Shown here: positions 1-5,565 of the stretch, piece by piece
Layout: the number at the start of each line of letters is the position of its first letter
How positions within the stretch are numbered: position 1 is the first letter of the stretch
DNA from: Propionibacteriaceae bacterium
GTDB lineage: Bacteria > Actinomycetota > Actinomycetes > Propionibacteriales > Propionibacteriaceae
Reading direction: 5' to 3'
Length of the DNA stretch: 6,827 nt
Assembly (NCBI GenBank): GCA_030538175.1
Contig: JAUNUL010000157.1
Span: 1-6,827 of the forward strand
Translations under genes and position numbers: made by a program
Notes under the pieces: model-generated
Told to the model about the DNA's origin: nothing
The model's input: only the letters and a program-made list of their open reading frames with translations
Databases searched by the model: none

Positions 1-475
1 CGAGAACCTCGGCCCGCAGGAGTTCGCTGCGTTCAGCAAGCTCCGTGGACGCCTCGGGATGGAGGTCCTGGCCCACGACGACCCGGGCACGGTCGGTGCG
101 TTGATCAACGCGGTGCGTCGGGGTCGGGTCGTCTGCCTGCTCAGCGATCGTGATCTCCCGGGCACGGGCGTGCCGGTGTCGTTCGCGGGGCAGCCGGTCA
201 CGATGCCGGCCGGGCCCGCGCTGGTGGCTCGCCGCACTGGGGCAACCCTGCTTTCCGCGGCCGGTCATTATGTCGGGGACGGCATGGTGCTGGAGATTTC
301 CAGGCCCATCCCCACGCAGCCAGGACGCGACGGATTGGTGGCGATGACCCAGCAGATCGCGGACTTCTTCACCGATCAGGTCCGCAGGGCGCCGGCCGAT
401 TGGCATTTGCTGCAGCCCTTCTTCCAAGATATGCACGAGCAGGTCGCGGGCTTGGACGGGGAGGGACAGCCATGA
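1..475 (+). CDS. patA: Phosphatidylinositol mannoside acyltransferase, C-terminal part (left end cut off)
   Basis: The reading frame is open from base 2 (base 1 is the last base of a codon) to TGA at 473-475, so only about the last 157 residues are present. The stretch LSDRDLPGTGVPVSFAG, then MPAGPALVARRTGA and near the end PADWHLLQPFF, are characteristic of the actinobacterial branch of the HtrB/LpxL lysophospholipid acyltransferase family, which includes mycobacterial PatA. Members transfer a palmitoyl group from acyl-CoA to the mannose of phosphatidylinositol mannosides at the cytoplasmic face of the membrane. The N-terminal half, with the catalytic HX4D/E motif, is outside the window, so activity cannot be judged. 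The stop overlaps the pimA start (ATGA), which implies translational coupling and fits the consecutive roles of the two enzymes. Family assignment is strong; the exact acceptor is inferred from PatA. Confidence 0.92.
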   Translation, partial: ENLGPQEFAAFSKLRGRLGMEVLAHDDPGTVGALINAVRRGRVVCLLSDRDLPGTGVPVSFAGQPVTMPAGPALVARRTGATLLSAAGHYVGDGMVLEISRPIPTQPGRDGLVAMTQQIADFFTDQVRRAPADWHLLQPFFQDMHEQVAGLDGEGQP

Positions 476-1554
476 GAGTGGGGTTGGTCTGTCCCTATTC
501 CTTCAGCGCCCCGGGCGGGGTGCAGAACCACGTCCTGGGCTTGGCCGGGTGGCTTCGGTCCCAGGGCCACGAACCGGCGATCCTGGCCCCGGGACCGCTG
601 CCGATTGCAGCCCTCCATCGGCAGGGCCTCGACGAGCGGCATATGACCAGCCTCGGTGGCACCCTCGCCATTCCCTGGAACGGGTCGGTGGCCAGGGTTT
701 CGGCCGGACCCTCCACGGCTTGGCGGGTCCACCGCTGGCTTGCGGCCCAGAATCTCGATGTGCTGCACCTGCACGAACCGGTCACGCCGTCTGCCGCGCT
801 GTGGGCCCTGCTGACCGCCCAAGTGCCCATCGTGGCCACGTTCCACATCGCGACCGACCATTCGCGGGCCCTGGCGGCCGCGGGGCTGGCGTTCTCGCGC
901 CCCCTCGGCAGCATTCGCCGGTCGATCGCGGTCTCCGCAACAGCGGCCACGGTGGTCCGCCGGCACTTCCGCCTCGAACCCACCATCATCCCCAATGGGA
1001 TTGACACCGCCGACTTTGCCGGGCCCAGGGAGTCCTTCTCCCCGCACCGCGTGTTGTTCCTGGGGCGAGCCGATGAGCCGCGCAAGGGGCTACGCGTGCT
1101 GCTGTCATCCCTGCCGAGGCTGCTCACTCTGGCCGACGAACTGGACGTCGTCGTAGCGGGACCGGGGCAGCCGGACCTGCCCCCGGGCGTACGCAGTGTC
1201 GGGGTGCCCGACGACGATGCCCGCGCGGAACTGCTGCGTACCGTCGACATCCTCGTCGCACCCAACACCGGCGGGGAGAGCTTCGGGCTCATCCTCGTGG
1301 AGGCCATGGCGGCAGGGACGTCAGTCGTCGCCTCCAATCTGCCGGCCTTCCAGGACGTGCTCACCGGGGTCGATGGGCGGATCGTGGGGCGCACGTTCCC
1401 CGTCGGTGATTGCGCCGGGTTGGCCCGGGCCGTCGCTGCCACCCTCACCAACCCGATCGCTTCCCCGCGGGAACTGCGGGCCCACGCAGCCCGTTTCGAC
1501 TGGCAGGAAGTCGGGCCCGCGGTGCTGGAGACGTACGCGCAGGCCATCGCCTGA
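472..1554 (+). CDS. pimA: Phosphatidylinositol alpha-mannosyltransferase PimA (GT4)
   Basis: Encodes 360 residues. PimA transfers mannose from GDP-mannose to the 2-position of myo-inositol in phosphatidylinositol, the first committed step of PIM synthesis, as a peripheral membrane enzyme on the cytoplasmic side. The N terminus MRVGLVCPYSFSAPGGVQNH matches mycobacterial PimA closely, including the GG loop (residues 15-16). Further landmarks are NGSVAR, LHLHEP, VATFH with the active-site-type His at 125, FLGRADEPRKG with Arg199 and Lys205 (nucleotide-sugar binding), and the GT4 EX7E motif with Glu269 and Glu277 in GGESFGLILVEAMAAG. I chose ATG 472 over an in-frame upstream ATG at 400 because homologues start here, a GGGGAGGGA ribosome site lies at 458-466, and it gives the usual ATGA overlap with patA. 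Length is close to the family norm (about 375). No damage is seen. Confidence 0.95.
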   Translation: MRVGLVCPYSFSAPGGVQNHVLGLAGWLRSQGHEPAILAPGPLPIAALHRQGLDERHMTSLGGTLAIPWNGSVARVSAGPSTAWRVHRWLAAQNLDVLHLHEPVTPSAALWALLTAQVPIVATFHIATDHSRALAAAGLAFSRPLGSIRRSIAVSATAATVVRRHFRLEPTIIPNGIDTADFAGPRESFSPHRVLFLGRADEPRKGLRVLLSSLPRLLTLADELDVVVAGPGQPDLPPGVRSVGVPDDDARAELLRTVDILVAPNTGGESFGLILVEAMAAGTSVVASNLPAFQDVLTGVDGRIVGRTFPVGDCAGLARAVAATLTNPIASPRELRAHAARFDWQEVGPAVLETYAQAIA

Positions 1555-1559
1555 TCAAG

Positions 1560-1569
1560 CCTGCGCAGG
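1560..1569. repeat. 10-bp perfect palindrome just after pimA
   Basis: CCTGCGCAGG begins 5 bases after the pimA stop codon. It is self-complementary without a loop, so it is a better candidate for protein binding than for a terminator; there is no T-run after it. No protein is known to me for it. Confidence 0.35.
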
Positions 1570-1571
1570 GG

Positions 1572-1610
1572 TTGTCTCCTGCCGCAGTGTCTGCGGACTA
1601 CTCTGGGCGA
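1572..1610 (+). promoter_or_regulatory. Promoter candidate for the DUF881-sbp-DUF881 operon, with a dyad in the spacer
   Basis: A TACTCT box (1599-1604) fits the actinobacterial -10 pattern TANNNT and lies exactly six bases before GTG 1611, the geometry of a leaderless transcript. A TTGTCT box at 1572-1577 could be the -35, but the spacer would be 21 bases, longer than the usual 17-18. Inside that spacer sits a perfect inverted repeat, CCGCAG-TGT-CTGCGG (1582-1596). The -10 is the firmer part; the -35 is tentative. The repeat could instead be a weak terminator hairpin for patA-pimA. Confidence 0.5.
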
Positions 1611-2432
1611 GTGACCCCGCCCGAATCGAACGTGCCCGCGCGCAAGGACGCGAGCATGGACCTGCTCAATGACATCCTGCGCAACCCGATGGACTCCGAC
1701 TATCACGCGGTAGCCCAGCGGGGAGGTCCGAAGCCGAAAGCCTCGCGCCTGTCGCTGCTGGTGATTGCGCTGCTCATCGGGGCGATGTTCACCCTGTCAG
1801 CGGTGCAGACCACCCGCAGTGCACCCGTCGCCGCGACCGAGCGCCAACACCTGATCCGACAGGCCCAGGAGCAGGGCGCCGAGCAGGAAGACCTGCGCAA
1901 TCAGATCGAAGTCCTGCGCACGGAGAACGCGAACTCCCGAGCCACGCTGCTGGCCGACAGCGAGGACGCACGCATCGCCCAGGACGAGATCACCCGCCTG
2001 GCCCCCGGTGCCGGCGAGGTCCCGGTCGCCGGACCGGGCATCGTCATCGTCGTGGATGACGCGCCGGCGGTGCGCGACGACAAGCTCAACCGGGTGCTGG
2101 ACAACGATCTGCAGGCCTTGGTGAACGGGTTGTGGCTCGCCGGAGCGGAGGCGATCGGCATCAACGGACACCGCGTCTCCTCGCTCACCGCGATTCGCAA
2201 TGCCGGGGATGCCGTCACCGTGAACTATCGTTCACTCACCAGGCCCTATCGCATCGAAGCGATCGGCGACCCCGACAAGCTCGCCGCACGATTCGCGGAC
2301 AGCCCGGGCGGACAGGTCTGGCAGAGTCTGGCCCAGAATTACCAGATGAGGTTCGACATCACCCAGGCACAACAGATCGAACTCCGGGCGGATCCAAGCC
2401 TGGGACTGAAGCACGCGAGGAGGGCGACATGA
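1611..2432 (+). CDS. DUF881 membrane protein, first copy
   Basis: Encodes 273 residues if GTG 1611 is the start. Order of parts: a short cytoplasmic N terminus with ARKDASMDLLNDILRNP, one transmembrane segment at about residues 47-65, a predicted coiled coil rich in Gln, Glu and Arg at about 70-125, then a DUF881 domain to the end with AGPGIVIVVDD, an LVNGLWLAGAEAIGINGHR stretch and YRIEAIGDP. The likely topology is a cytoplasmic N terminus and an extracytoplasmic domain. GTG 1611 is preferred because the leading DASM-type segment recalls related proteins and a -10 box lies six bases upstream; the alternative is ATG 1656 with AAGGA at 1644-1648. It overlaps the next gene by ATGA. It corresponds by context to M. 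tuberculosis Rv1823. The biochemical function of DUF881 is not known. Confidence 0.88.
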   Translation: MTPPESNVPARKDASMDLLNDILRNPMDSDYHAVAQRGGPKPKASRLSLLVIALLIGAMFTLSAVQTTRSAPVAATERQHLIRQAQEQGAEQEDLRNQIEVLRTENANSRATLLADSEDARIAQDEITRLAPGAGEVPVAGPGIVIVVDDAPAVRDDKLNRVLDNDLQALVNGLWLAGAEAIGINGHRVSSLTAIRNAGDAVTVNYRSLTRPYRIEAIGDPDKLAARFADSPGGQVWQSLAQNYQMRFDITQAQQIELRADPSLGLKHARRAT

Positions 2433-2761
2433 TTCCGTTGATCGGTCTGCTCGTCGGCATCATCCTCGGGATTGTTCTCGAACCGTCGCTGCCCGGTTTC
2501 CTGCAGCCCTATCTCCCCATCGCGATCGTGGCGGCCATGGACGCCATGTTCGGTGGTCTGCGCGCCTTCCTCGAAGGGGTCTTCACCGACCGCGTCTTCG
2601 TGATCTCATTCGTGTCGAACGTGCTGATTGCAGCCCTGATCGTGTGGATGGGTGACCAGATCGGGGTCGGTGCCCAGCTCTCCACAGCGGTCGTCGTCGT
2701 CCTGGGGATCCGCATCTTCACCAACATGGCCGCGATCCGAAGGGCCCTGTTCCATGCCTGA
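2429..2761 (+). CDS. sbp: Small basic family protein Sbp (DUF1290), integral membrane
   Basis: Encodes 110 residues, nearly all hydrophobic, with about four membrane segments (roughly 2-17, 29-48, 56-74 and 84-103). It begins MIPLIGLLVGIILGI and carries AAMDAMFGGLRAFLEG and IRIFTNMAAIRR, typical of the Sbp/DUF1290 family. Start ATG 2429 is supported by GAGGAGGG at 2417-2424 and the ATGA overlap with the DUF881 stop; its own stop is overlapped by the next gene by eight bases. Bacillus sbp lies with two DUF881 genes (ylxW, ylxX) just upstream of ftsA-ftsZ, and the mycobacterial homologue Rv1824 lies between two DUF881 genes as here. Its molecular function is unknown; a partnership with the flanking DUF881 proteins is inferred from this conserved grouping. 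Confidence 0.93.
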   Translation: MIPLIGLLVGIILGIVLEPSLPGFLQPYLPIAIVAAMDAMFGGLRAFLEGVFTDRVFVISFVSNVLIAALIVWMGDQIGVGAQLSTAVVVVLGIRIFTNMAAIRRALFHA

Positions 2762-3617
2762 GGAGAGCGCAGAGCAGGAGCGCGTCTCGGCGGAAACGCT
2801 CGCAGGCCAGGAGAAGTCCGCTGCGGAGGGCAAGGCTGCAGGCGAGGAGAAGTCCGAGCCGGAGGGTGCCGCTGAGGTGCTCGGTCCTGTCCCGCCGCCG
2901 TCGGCGTGGCGTCAGCTGCGGGTGGCGCTGACCGCACCCCAACGGACGCAGTTCATCATCGCCGCGGTCGCCTGCTTGGTCGCCTTGTCCGTGGTGTGGC
3001 AGATCCGCGCCCGGGCTGACGACGAGATGTATCGCACCGCTCGTCGCGCAGACCTCATCCAACTCGTCGATGGGCTCTCGGAGGAAACCCGACGACTGGA
3101 GAGCGAACTGCAGGAGCTCGAGGAGACCAAGCGGGAGCTCCTCTCCGGTGATGACGCCCGCAGGGTGGCCCGCGATCAAACCCAGCGACGCCTCGATGCG
3201 CTGTCTGTGTTGGCGGGCACCGCACCCGCGAGCGGGCCCGGCGTACGCATCACGATCAGCGACCCCCAGGTCAAGCTGGGCGCTGCGATCCTGCTGGATG
3301 CCATGGGTGAGATGCGCGACGCCGGGGCCGAGGTGATGGAGTTCAACGACACGATCCGGGTCACGGCCAACAGCTGGGTCGGTGGCAGCCCCGGACGGCT
3401 CATCGTGGACGGCACCCGCTTGCCCGAGGTCATCGTCCTCGAGGTGATCGGGGATCCGCATGCTTTGGAAGAGGCTGCGCGCTTCCGTGGAGGCCTGGCA
3501 TCAGAGGTCTCCAGCCCGCAGATCGGGGGTCGGATCACCATCGAGCAGGTCGAAGATCTCGACATCCAGTCGGTCCGGACGCCCGCGGAGAACGTGTACG
3601 CCAAGCCCGCCGGCTGA
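2754..3617 (+). CDS. DUF881 membrane protein, second copy, with an acidic repeat-bearing N-terminal tail
   Basis: Encodes 287 residues. Residues 1-50 are a Glu/Ala/Lys-rich, probably disordered cytoplasmic tail with a 12-residue tandem repeat (18-29 and 30-41). A transmembrane segment follows at about 66-84, then a likely coiled coil at about 88-130 (LSEETRRLESELQELEETKR), then the DUF881 domain at about 150-285 with SGPGVRITISDP, LLDAMGEMRDAGAEVMEFND and VIVLEVIGDP. ATG 2754 is chosen because it overlaps the sbp stop by eight bases and has GAAGGG at 2739-2744. By context it matches M. tuberculosis Rv1825. It shares the domain plan of the first copy but is clearly diverged, so the two are probably not interchangeable. 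Function unknown; a structural role at the envelope or division site is a guess from neighbours. Confidence 0.93.
   Translation: MPEESAEQERVSAETLAGQEKSAAEGKAAGEEKSEPEGAAEVLGPVPPPSAWRQLRVALTAPQRTQFIIAAVACLVALSVVWQIRARADDEMYRTARRADLIQLVDGLSEETRRLESELQELEETKRELLSGDDARRVARDQTQRRLDALSVLAGTAPASGPGVRITISDPQVKLGAAILLDAMGEMRDAGAEVMEFNDTIRVTANSWVGGSPGRLIVDGTRLPEVIVLEVIGDPHALEEAARFRGGLASEVSSPQIGGRITIEQVEDLDIQSVRTPAENVYAKPAG
2805..2876 (+). repeat. Two tandem 36-bp units inside the second DUF881 gene
   Basis: 2805-2840 and 2841-2876 match at about 26 of 36 bases and share an exact 12-mer, AGGAGAAGTCCG, at 2809 and 2845. They encode GQEKSAAEGKAA and GEEKSEPEGAAE, in frame, in the disordered tail. Confidence 0.75.
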
Positions 3618-3689
3618 GTTGCCTCCACTGCTCTGCGACGGTTCCCCGAACTTGATCCCCAGGCACACCCACAGAGTCGTCGAGACCGT

Positions 3690-3702
3690 TAGGCTGGGCA
3701 CG
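3690..3702 (+). promoter_or_regulatory. Promoter -10 candidate for gcvH
   Basis: TAGGCT at 3690-3695 fits TANNNT and would place the transcript start at about 3702, giving a 48-base leader before ATG 3750. No convincing -35 is visible 16-19 bases upstream, as is common in high-GC genomes. The predicted start coincides with an in-frame GTG at 3702. Confidence 0.5.
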
Positions 3703-3749
3703 TGAAACAGCCGGGAACCACCGGCGCCACATCGATTCAGGAGGTTGTG

Positions 3750-4136
3750 ATGGCCGAATTCCCGGAGGACCTGCGGTATAGCGCTGACCACGAATGGGTC
3801 CGCCCCGGCAACGAGTTGGTCGTGCGGGTTGGTGTGACCGATTATGCCGCCGAGCAGCTCGGAGACATCGTCTATGTCCAGCTGCCCGAGGTGGGGGACT
3901 CGGTCGAGGCTGGCGACGCCTGTGGTGAGCTCGAGTCGACCAAGAGCACGTCCGATCTGCAGGCCCCCGTCTCAGGTGTGATCACCGCCGTGAACCAGGC
4001 GGTCGTGGACGCCCCGGAAACGATCAACGCCGACGCCTATGGCGACGGTTGGCTCTATGAGGTCGAGATGGGTTCTGCTGAGGATCTCGAGGACCTGATG
4101 GACGCCGACGCCTATAGCGAGCACGTCGACAGCTGA
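3750..4136 (+). CDS. gcvH: Glycine cleavage system H protein
   Basis: Encodes 128 residues, the normal GcvH length. The protein carries a lipoyl arm that shuttles the aminomethyl group of glycine between GcvP, GcvT and the dihydrolipoamide dehydrogenase. The start MAEFPEDLRYSADHEWVR matches the family N terminus, VGVTDYAAEQLGDIVYVQLPEVG forms the first half of the lipoyl fold, and Lys65 in ELESTKSTSDL is the lipoylation site. The C-terminal WLYEVEM and DAYSEHV are also typical. ATG 3750 is fixed by AGGAGG at 3739-3744, five bases away, though an in-frame GTG 3702 is open. Neither gcvT nor gcvP is in the window; the position beside garA copies M. tuberculosis Rv1826-Rv1827. No defect is seen. 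Confidence 0.97.
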   Translation: MAEFPEDLRYSADHEWVRPGNELVVRVGVTDYAAEQLGDIVYVQLPEVGDSVEAGDACGELESTKSTSDLQAPVSGVITAVNQAVVDAPETINADAYGDGWLYEVEMGSAEDLEDLMDADAYSEHVDS

Positions 4137-4143
4137 CCCCATC

Positions 4144-4195
4144 TGTCCGCCTCGCCGACAGGCGAGAGCTGAACCCAATGTCGGCGCGGCCGACA
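4144..4195. promoter_or_regulatory. Twin 17-bp near-palindromes between gcvH and garA (operator candidate)
   Basis: Copy A is TGTCCGCCTCGCCGACA (4144-4160) and copy B is TGTCGGCGCGGCCGACA (4179-4195). They agree at 13 of 17 positions, start 35 bases apart, and each is a dyad with 7-base arms around a 3-base centre; B is perfect, A has one mismatch. Copy A also overlaps a second hairpin, CTCGCC-GACA-GGCGAG (4151-4166). Copy B would cover the -35 region of the garA promoter. No T-run follows either one. Two tandem terminator hairpins for gcvH are the alternative reading. I do not recognise the motif as that of a known regulator. Confidence 0.5.
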
Positions 4196-4209
4196 AAAGA
4201 CAAGCAGGT

Positions 4210-4222
4210 TAGACTTGGCACC
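4210..4222 (+). promoter_or_regulatory. Promoter -10 candidate for garA-ftsR
   Basis: TAGACT at 4210-4215 fits TANNNT. The transcript would start near 4222 and have a leader of about 64 bases before ATG 4286. The -35 position expected for a 17-base spacer (4187-4192) lies inside palindrome B and is not a recognisable TTGACA. Confidence 0.5.
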
Positions 4223-4285
4223 CGTGCCGGGCCAGCCGCGTTCCAGCGGTGACCGAAGCGATCAGAAACGAGGAAGTCAGCGACG

Positions 4286-4807
4286 ATGCCTTATTGCACT
4301 CAATGTGGCAACAGCAATCCCGACGGCAGCAATTTTTGTGCGCGGTGCGGTGCTGAGCTGGTCAAGTTCGATGACCTCGTGGGCAAGGAACCCTCCGGTG
4401 ACACGACGACGTCGATTCCGGCGATCTCCGACGATGTCACGACTGGTGGTCGTGAGTTGTCCGCGGAGGACGAGGCCGCGGTCGATGCTCTGCCGACCTC
4501 ACATGCCCTGTTGATCGTTCAGCGCGGCCCCTCTGCGGGTGCCAGGTTCCTGCTGGACGCTGAGCAAACGACTGCAGGGCGGCACCCCGACTCCGACATC
4601 TTTCTGGATGACATCACTGTGTCCCGGCACCACGTGCGGTTCACCCGCACGTCGAACGGGCGGACGGTGGTCGATGTCGGCAGTCTCAATGGCACCTATG
4701 TCAACCGCACGCTCATCGACGGGGAGGTGCTGCTGCGGCCGGGTGACGAAGTCCAGATCGGCAAGTTTCGCATGATCTATTTTGCGAGTCCGACCGGAAC
4801 GGATTGA
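4286..4807 (+). CDS. garA: Zinc-ribbon and FHA-domain protein, GarA/OdhI family
   Basis: Encodes 173 residues. Residues 4-21 hold two CXXC pairs (Cys4/Cys7 and Cys18/Cys21) of a small zinc ribbon. A flexible acidic linker follows, with TTTSI at 40-44, equivalent to the ETTSV phospho-threonine motif of GarA and OdhI. The FHA domain spans about 75-165: GRHPDSDIFLDD (Arg99), TVSRHH (Ser113, His116), DVGSLNGTYVN (Asn135, Thr137) and GDEVQIGKFR. In mycobacteria and corynebacteria the unphosphorylated protein binds 2-oxoglutarate dehydrogenase and glutamate enzymes; PknG or PknB phosphorylation makes the FHA domain bind its own tail and releases them. The same role is inferred here. M. tuberculosis GarA has no zinc ribbon, so this N terminus is an addition. 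GAGGAA at 4270-4275 supports ATG 4286. It overlaps ftsR by one base. Confidence 0.92.
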   Translation: MPYCTQCGNSNPDGSNFCARCGAELVKFDDLVGKEPSGDTTTSIPAISDDVTTGGRELSAEDEAAVDALPTSHALLIVQRGPSAGARFLLDAEQTTAGRHPDSDIFLDDITVSRHHVRFTRTSNGRTVVDVGSLNGTYVNRTLIDGEVLLRPGDEVQIGKFRMIYFASPTGTD

Positions 4808-5514
4808 TGGCCGGCGCGTCCTTGCTGAGCATCGGGCAGGTCATGACGCTGCTCCGCGCAGAGTTTCCCGACATCTCGATCTCAAAGATCAGGTTCCTCG
4901 AGAGCGAGGGGCTGGTGTCACCCGAGCGTGCCGCCTCCGGATATCGCAAATACTCCGAAACGGACATCGAGCGACTGAACTACATCCTGCGTGTGCAGAA
5001 ATCGCACTACCTCCCGCTGAAAGTCATCCGGGAACACCTCGAGATGATGGACCGGGGGATGGTGCCCCCGAAGCTGGAGACGCCACGCCCCGCGCCGCCG
5101 GAGGAGACTGATCCGGCAGCAGCCGCCCCCGCGGGCGCGCCGAAGAACACGCGGGCGCGTCAACAGCAGTTGCGCCTGTCCCGTGCAGAACTCCTTGAGG
5201 CCAGCGGACTCGCGGAGGCGGCCCTGGTGGAGTTGGAGAAGGAACACATCGTCATGCCCCGGCGGGGCACCAATTACTACGGCCGGGATGCGGTCGCCAT
5301 TGCGATCGCGGCTCGCAGACTCGCTCCCTATGGGATCGACGTACGCCATCTCCGCCAGGTCAAAAGCTATGCCAGCCGTGAATACGGGATCATCGAGCAG
5401 GCGATCGCGCCCTATCAGCGGCGCGCCGGCAGCTCCCGCGAAGTTGCGGCCGACGTGACGCAGCTGATGATTCACGTCCACGCCGCGATGATGCGGATCG
5501 CCAGCGAGCGTTGA
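4807..5514 (+). CDS. ftsR: MerR-family regulator, FtsR type (Rv1828-like)
   Basis: Encodes 235 residues. The N-terminal winged helix-turn-helix (about 8-78) reads LLSIGQVMTLL, then ISISKIRFLESEGLVSPER, ASGYRKYS and HYLPLKVIREHL, the pattern of the Rv1828/FtsR group. A Pro/Ala-rich linker lies at about 89-120, followed by a C-terminal helical domain (about 126-235) with SRAELLEASGL and YGIDVRHLRQVK. There is no cysteine-based metal site, so it is not a classical metal sensor. In Corynebacterium glutamicum FtsR activates ftsZ; a similar role is inferred. ATG 4807 overlaps the garA stop (TGATG), giving coupled translation with only a weak ribosome site; a TTG one codon earlier is less likely. 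Being co-transcribed with garA could link metabolic state and division, which is an inference. Confidence 0.9.
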   Translation: MAGASLLSIGQVMTLLRAEFPDISISKIRFLESEGLVSPERAASGYRKYSETDIERLNYILRVQKSHYLPLKVIREHLEMMDRGMVPPKLETPRPAPPEETDPAAAAPAGAPKNTRARQQQLRLSRAELLEASGLAEAALVELEKEHIVMPRRGTNYYGRDAVAIAIAARRLAPYGIDVRHLRQVKSYASREYGIIEQAIAPYQRRAGSSREVAADVTQLMIHVHAAMMRIASER

Positions 5515-5526
5515 CTGGATGGGTGT

Positions 5527-5545
5527 GGGCCAACGGCACTGGCCC
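5527..5545 (+). terminator. Hairpin between ftsR and the nuclease gene
   Basis: GGGCCA (5527-5532) and TGGCCC (5540-5545) pair perfectly around a seven-base loop, 12 bases after the ftsR stop. There is no T-run. It may end the garA-ftsR message or act as a binding site just upstream of the next promoter. Confidence 0.35.
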
Positions 5546-5552
5546 GACCCCG

Positions 5553-5565
5553 TAGGGTGGGGGAC
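5553..5565 (+). promoter_or_regulatory. Promoter -10 candidate for a leaderless nuclease mRNA
   Basis: TAGGGT at 5553-5558 lies seven bases before ATG 5566, the usual spacing from a -10 box to the first transcribed base. No ribosome binding site sits at normal distance, so a leaderless message starting at the A of ATG is likely. No clear -35 is visible. Confidence 0.55.

Noticed and set aside
400..471. In-frame upstream ATG extending PimA by 24 residues
   Set aside because: It lies within patA, has no homologous N-terminal match, and ATG 472 has the better ribosome site and the family start.
495..1706. 403-codon open frame on the minus strand across pimA
   Set aside because: Arg/Ser-rich shadow of pimA without recognisable domains; pimA itself is certain.
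2718..3461. 247-codon minus-strand frame opposite the second DUF881 gene
   Set aside because: Composition follows the complement of the real gene and no family is recognisable.
3641..3651. GTTCCCCGAAC, which resembles part of an SOS box
   Set aside because: Arms are in the opposite order and spacing to the actinobacterial LexA box (CGAAC-N4-GTTCG), and gcvH is not an SOS gene.
3618..3749. Possible glycine riboswitch before gcvH
   Set aside because: The predicted 48-base leader is too short for a glycine aptamer and no tandem aptamer pairing is visible in the 132-base gap.
4224..4514. GTG frame starting eight bases after the garA -10, which could be a leaderless small protein
   Set aside because: It runs through the garA coding region in another frame, is Arg/Ser-rich and resembles no family; garA has its own ribosome site.
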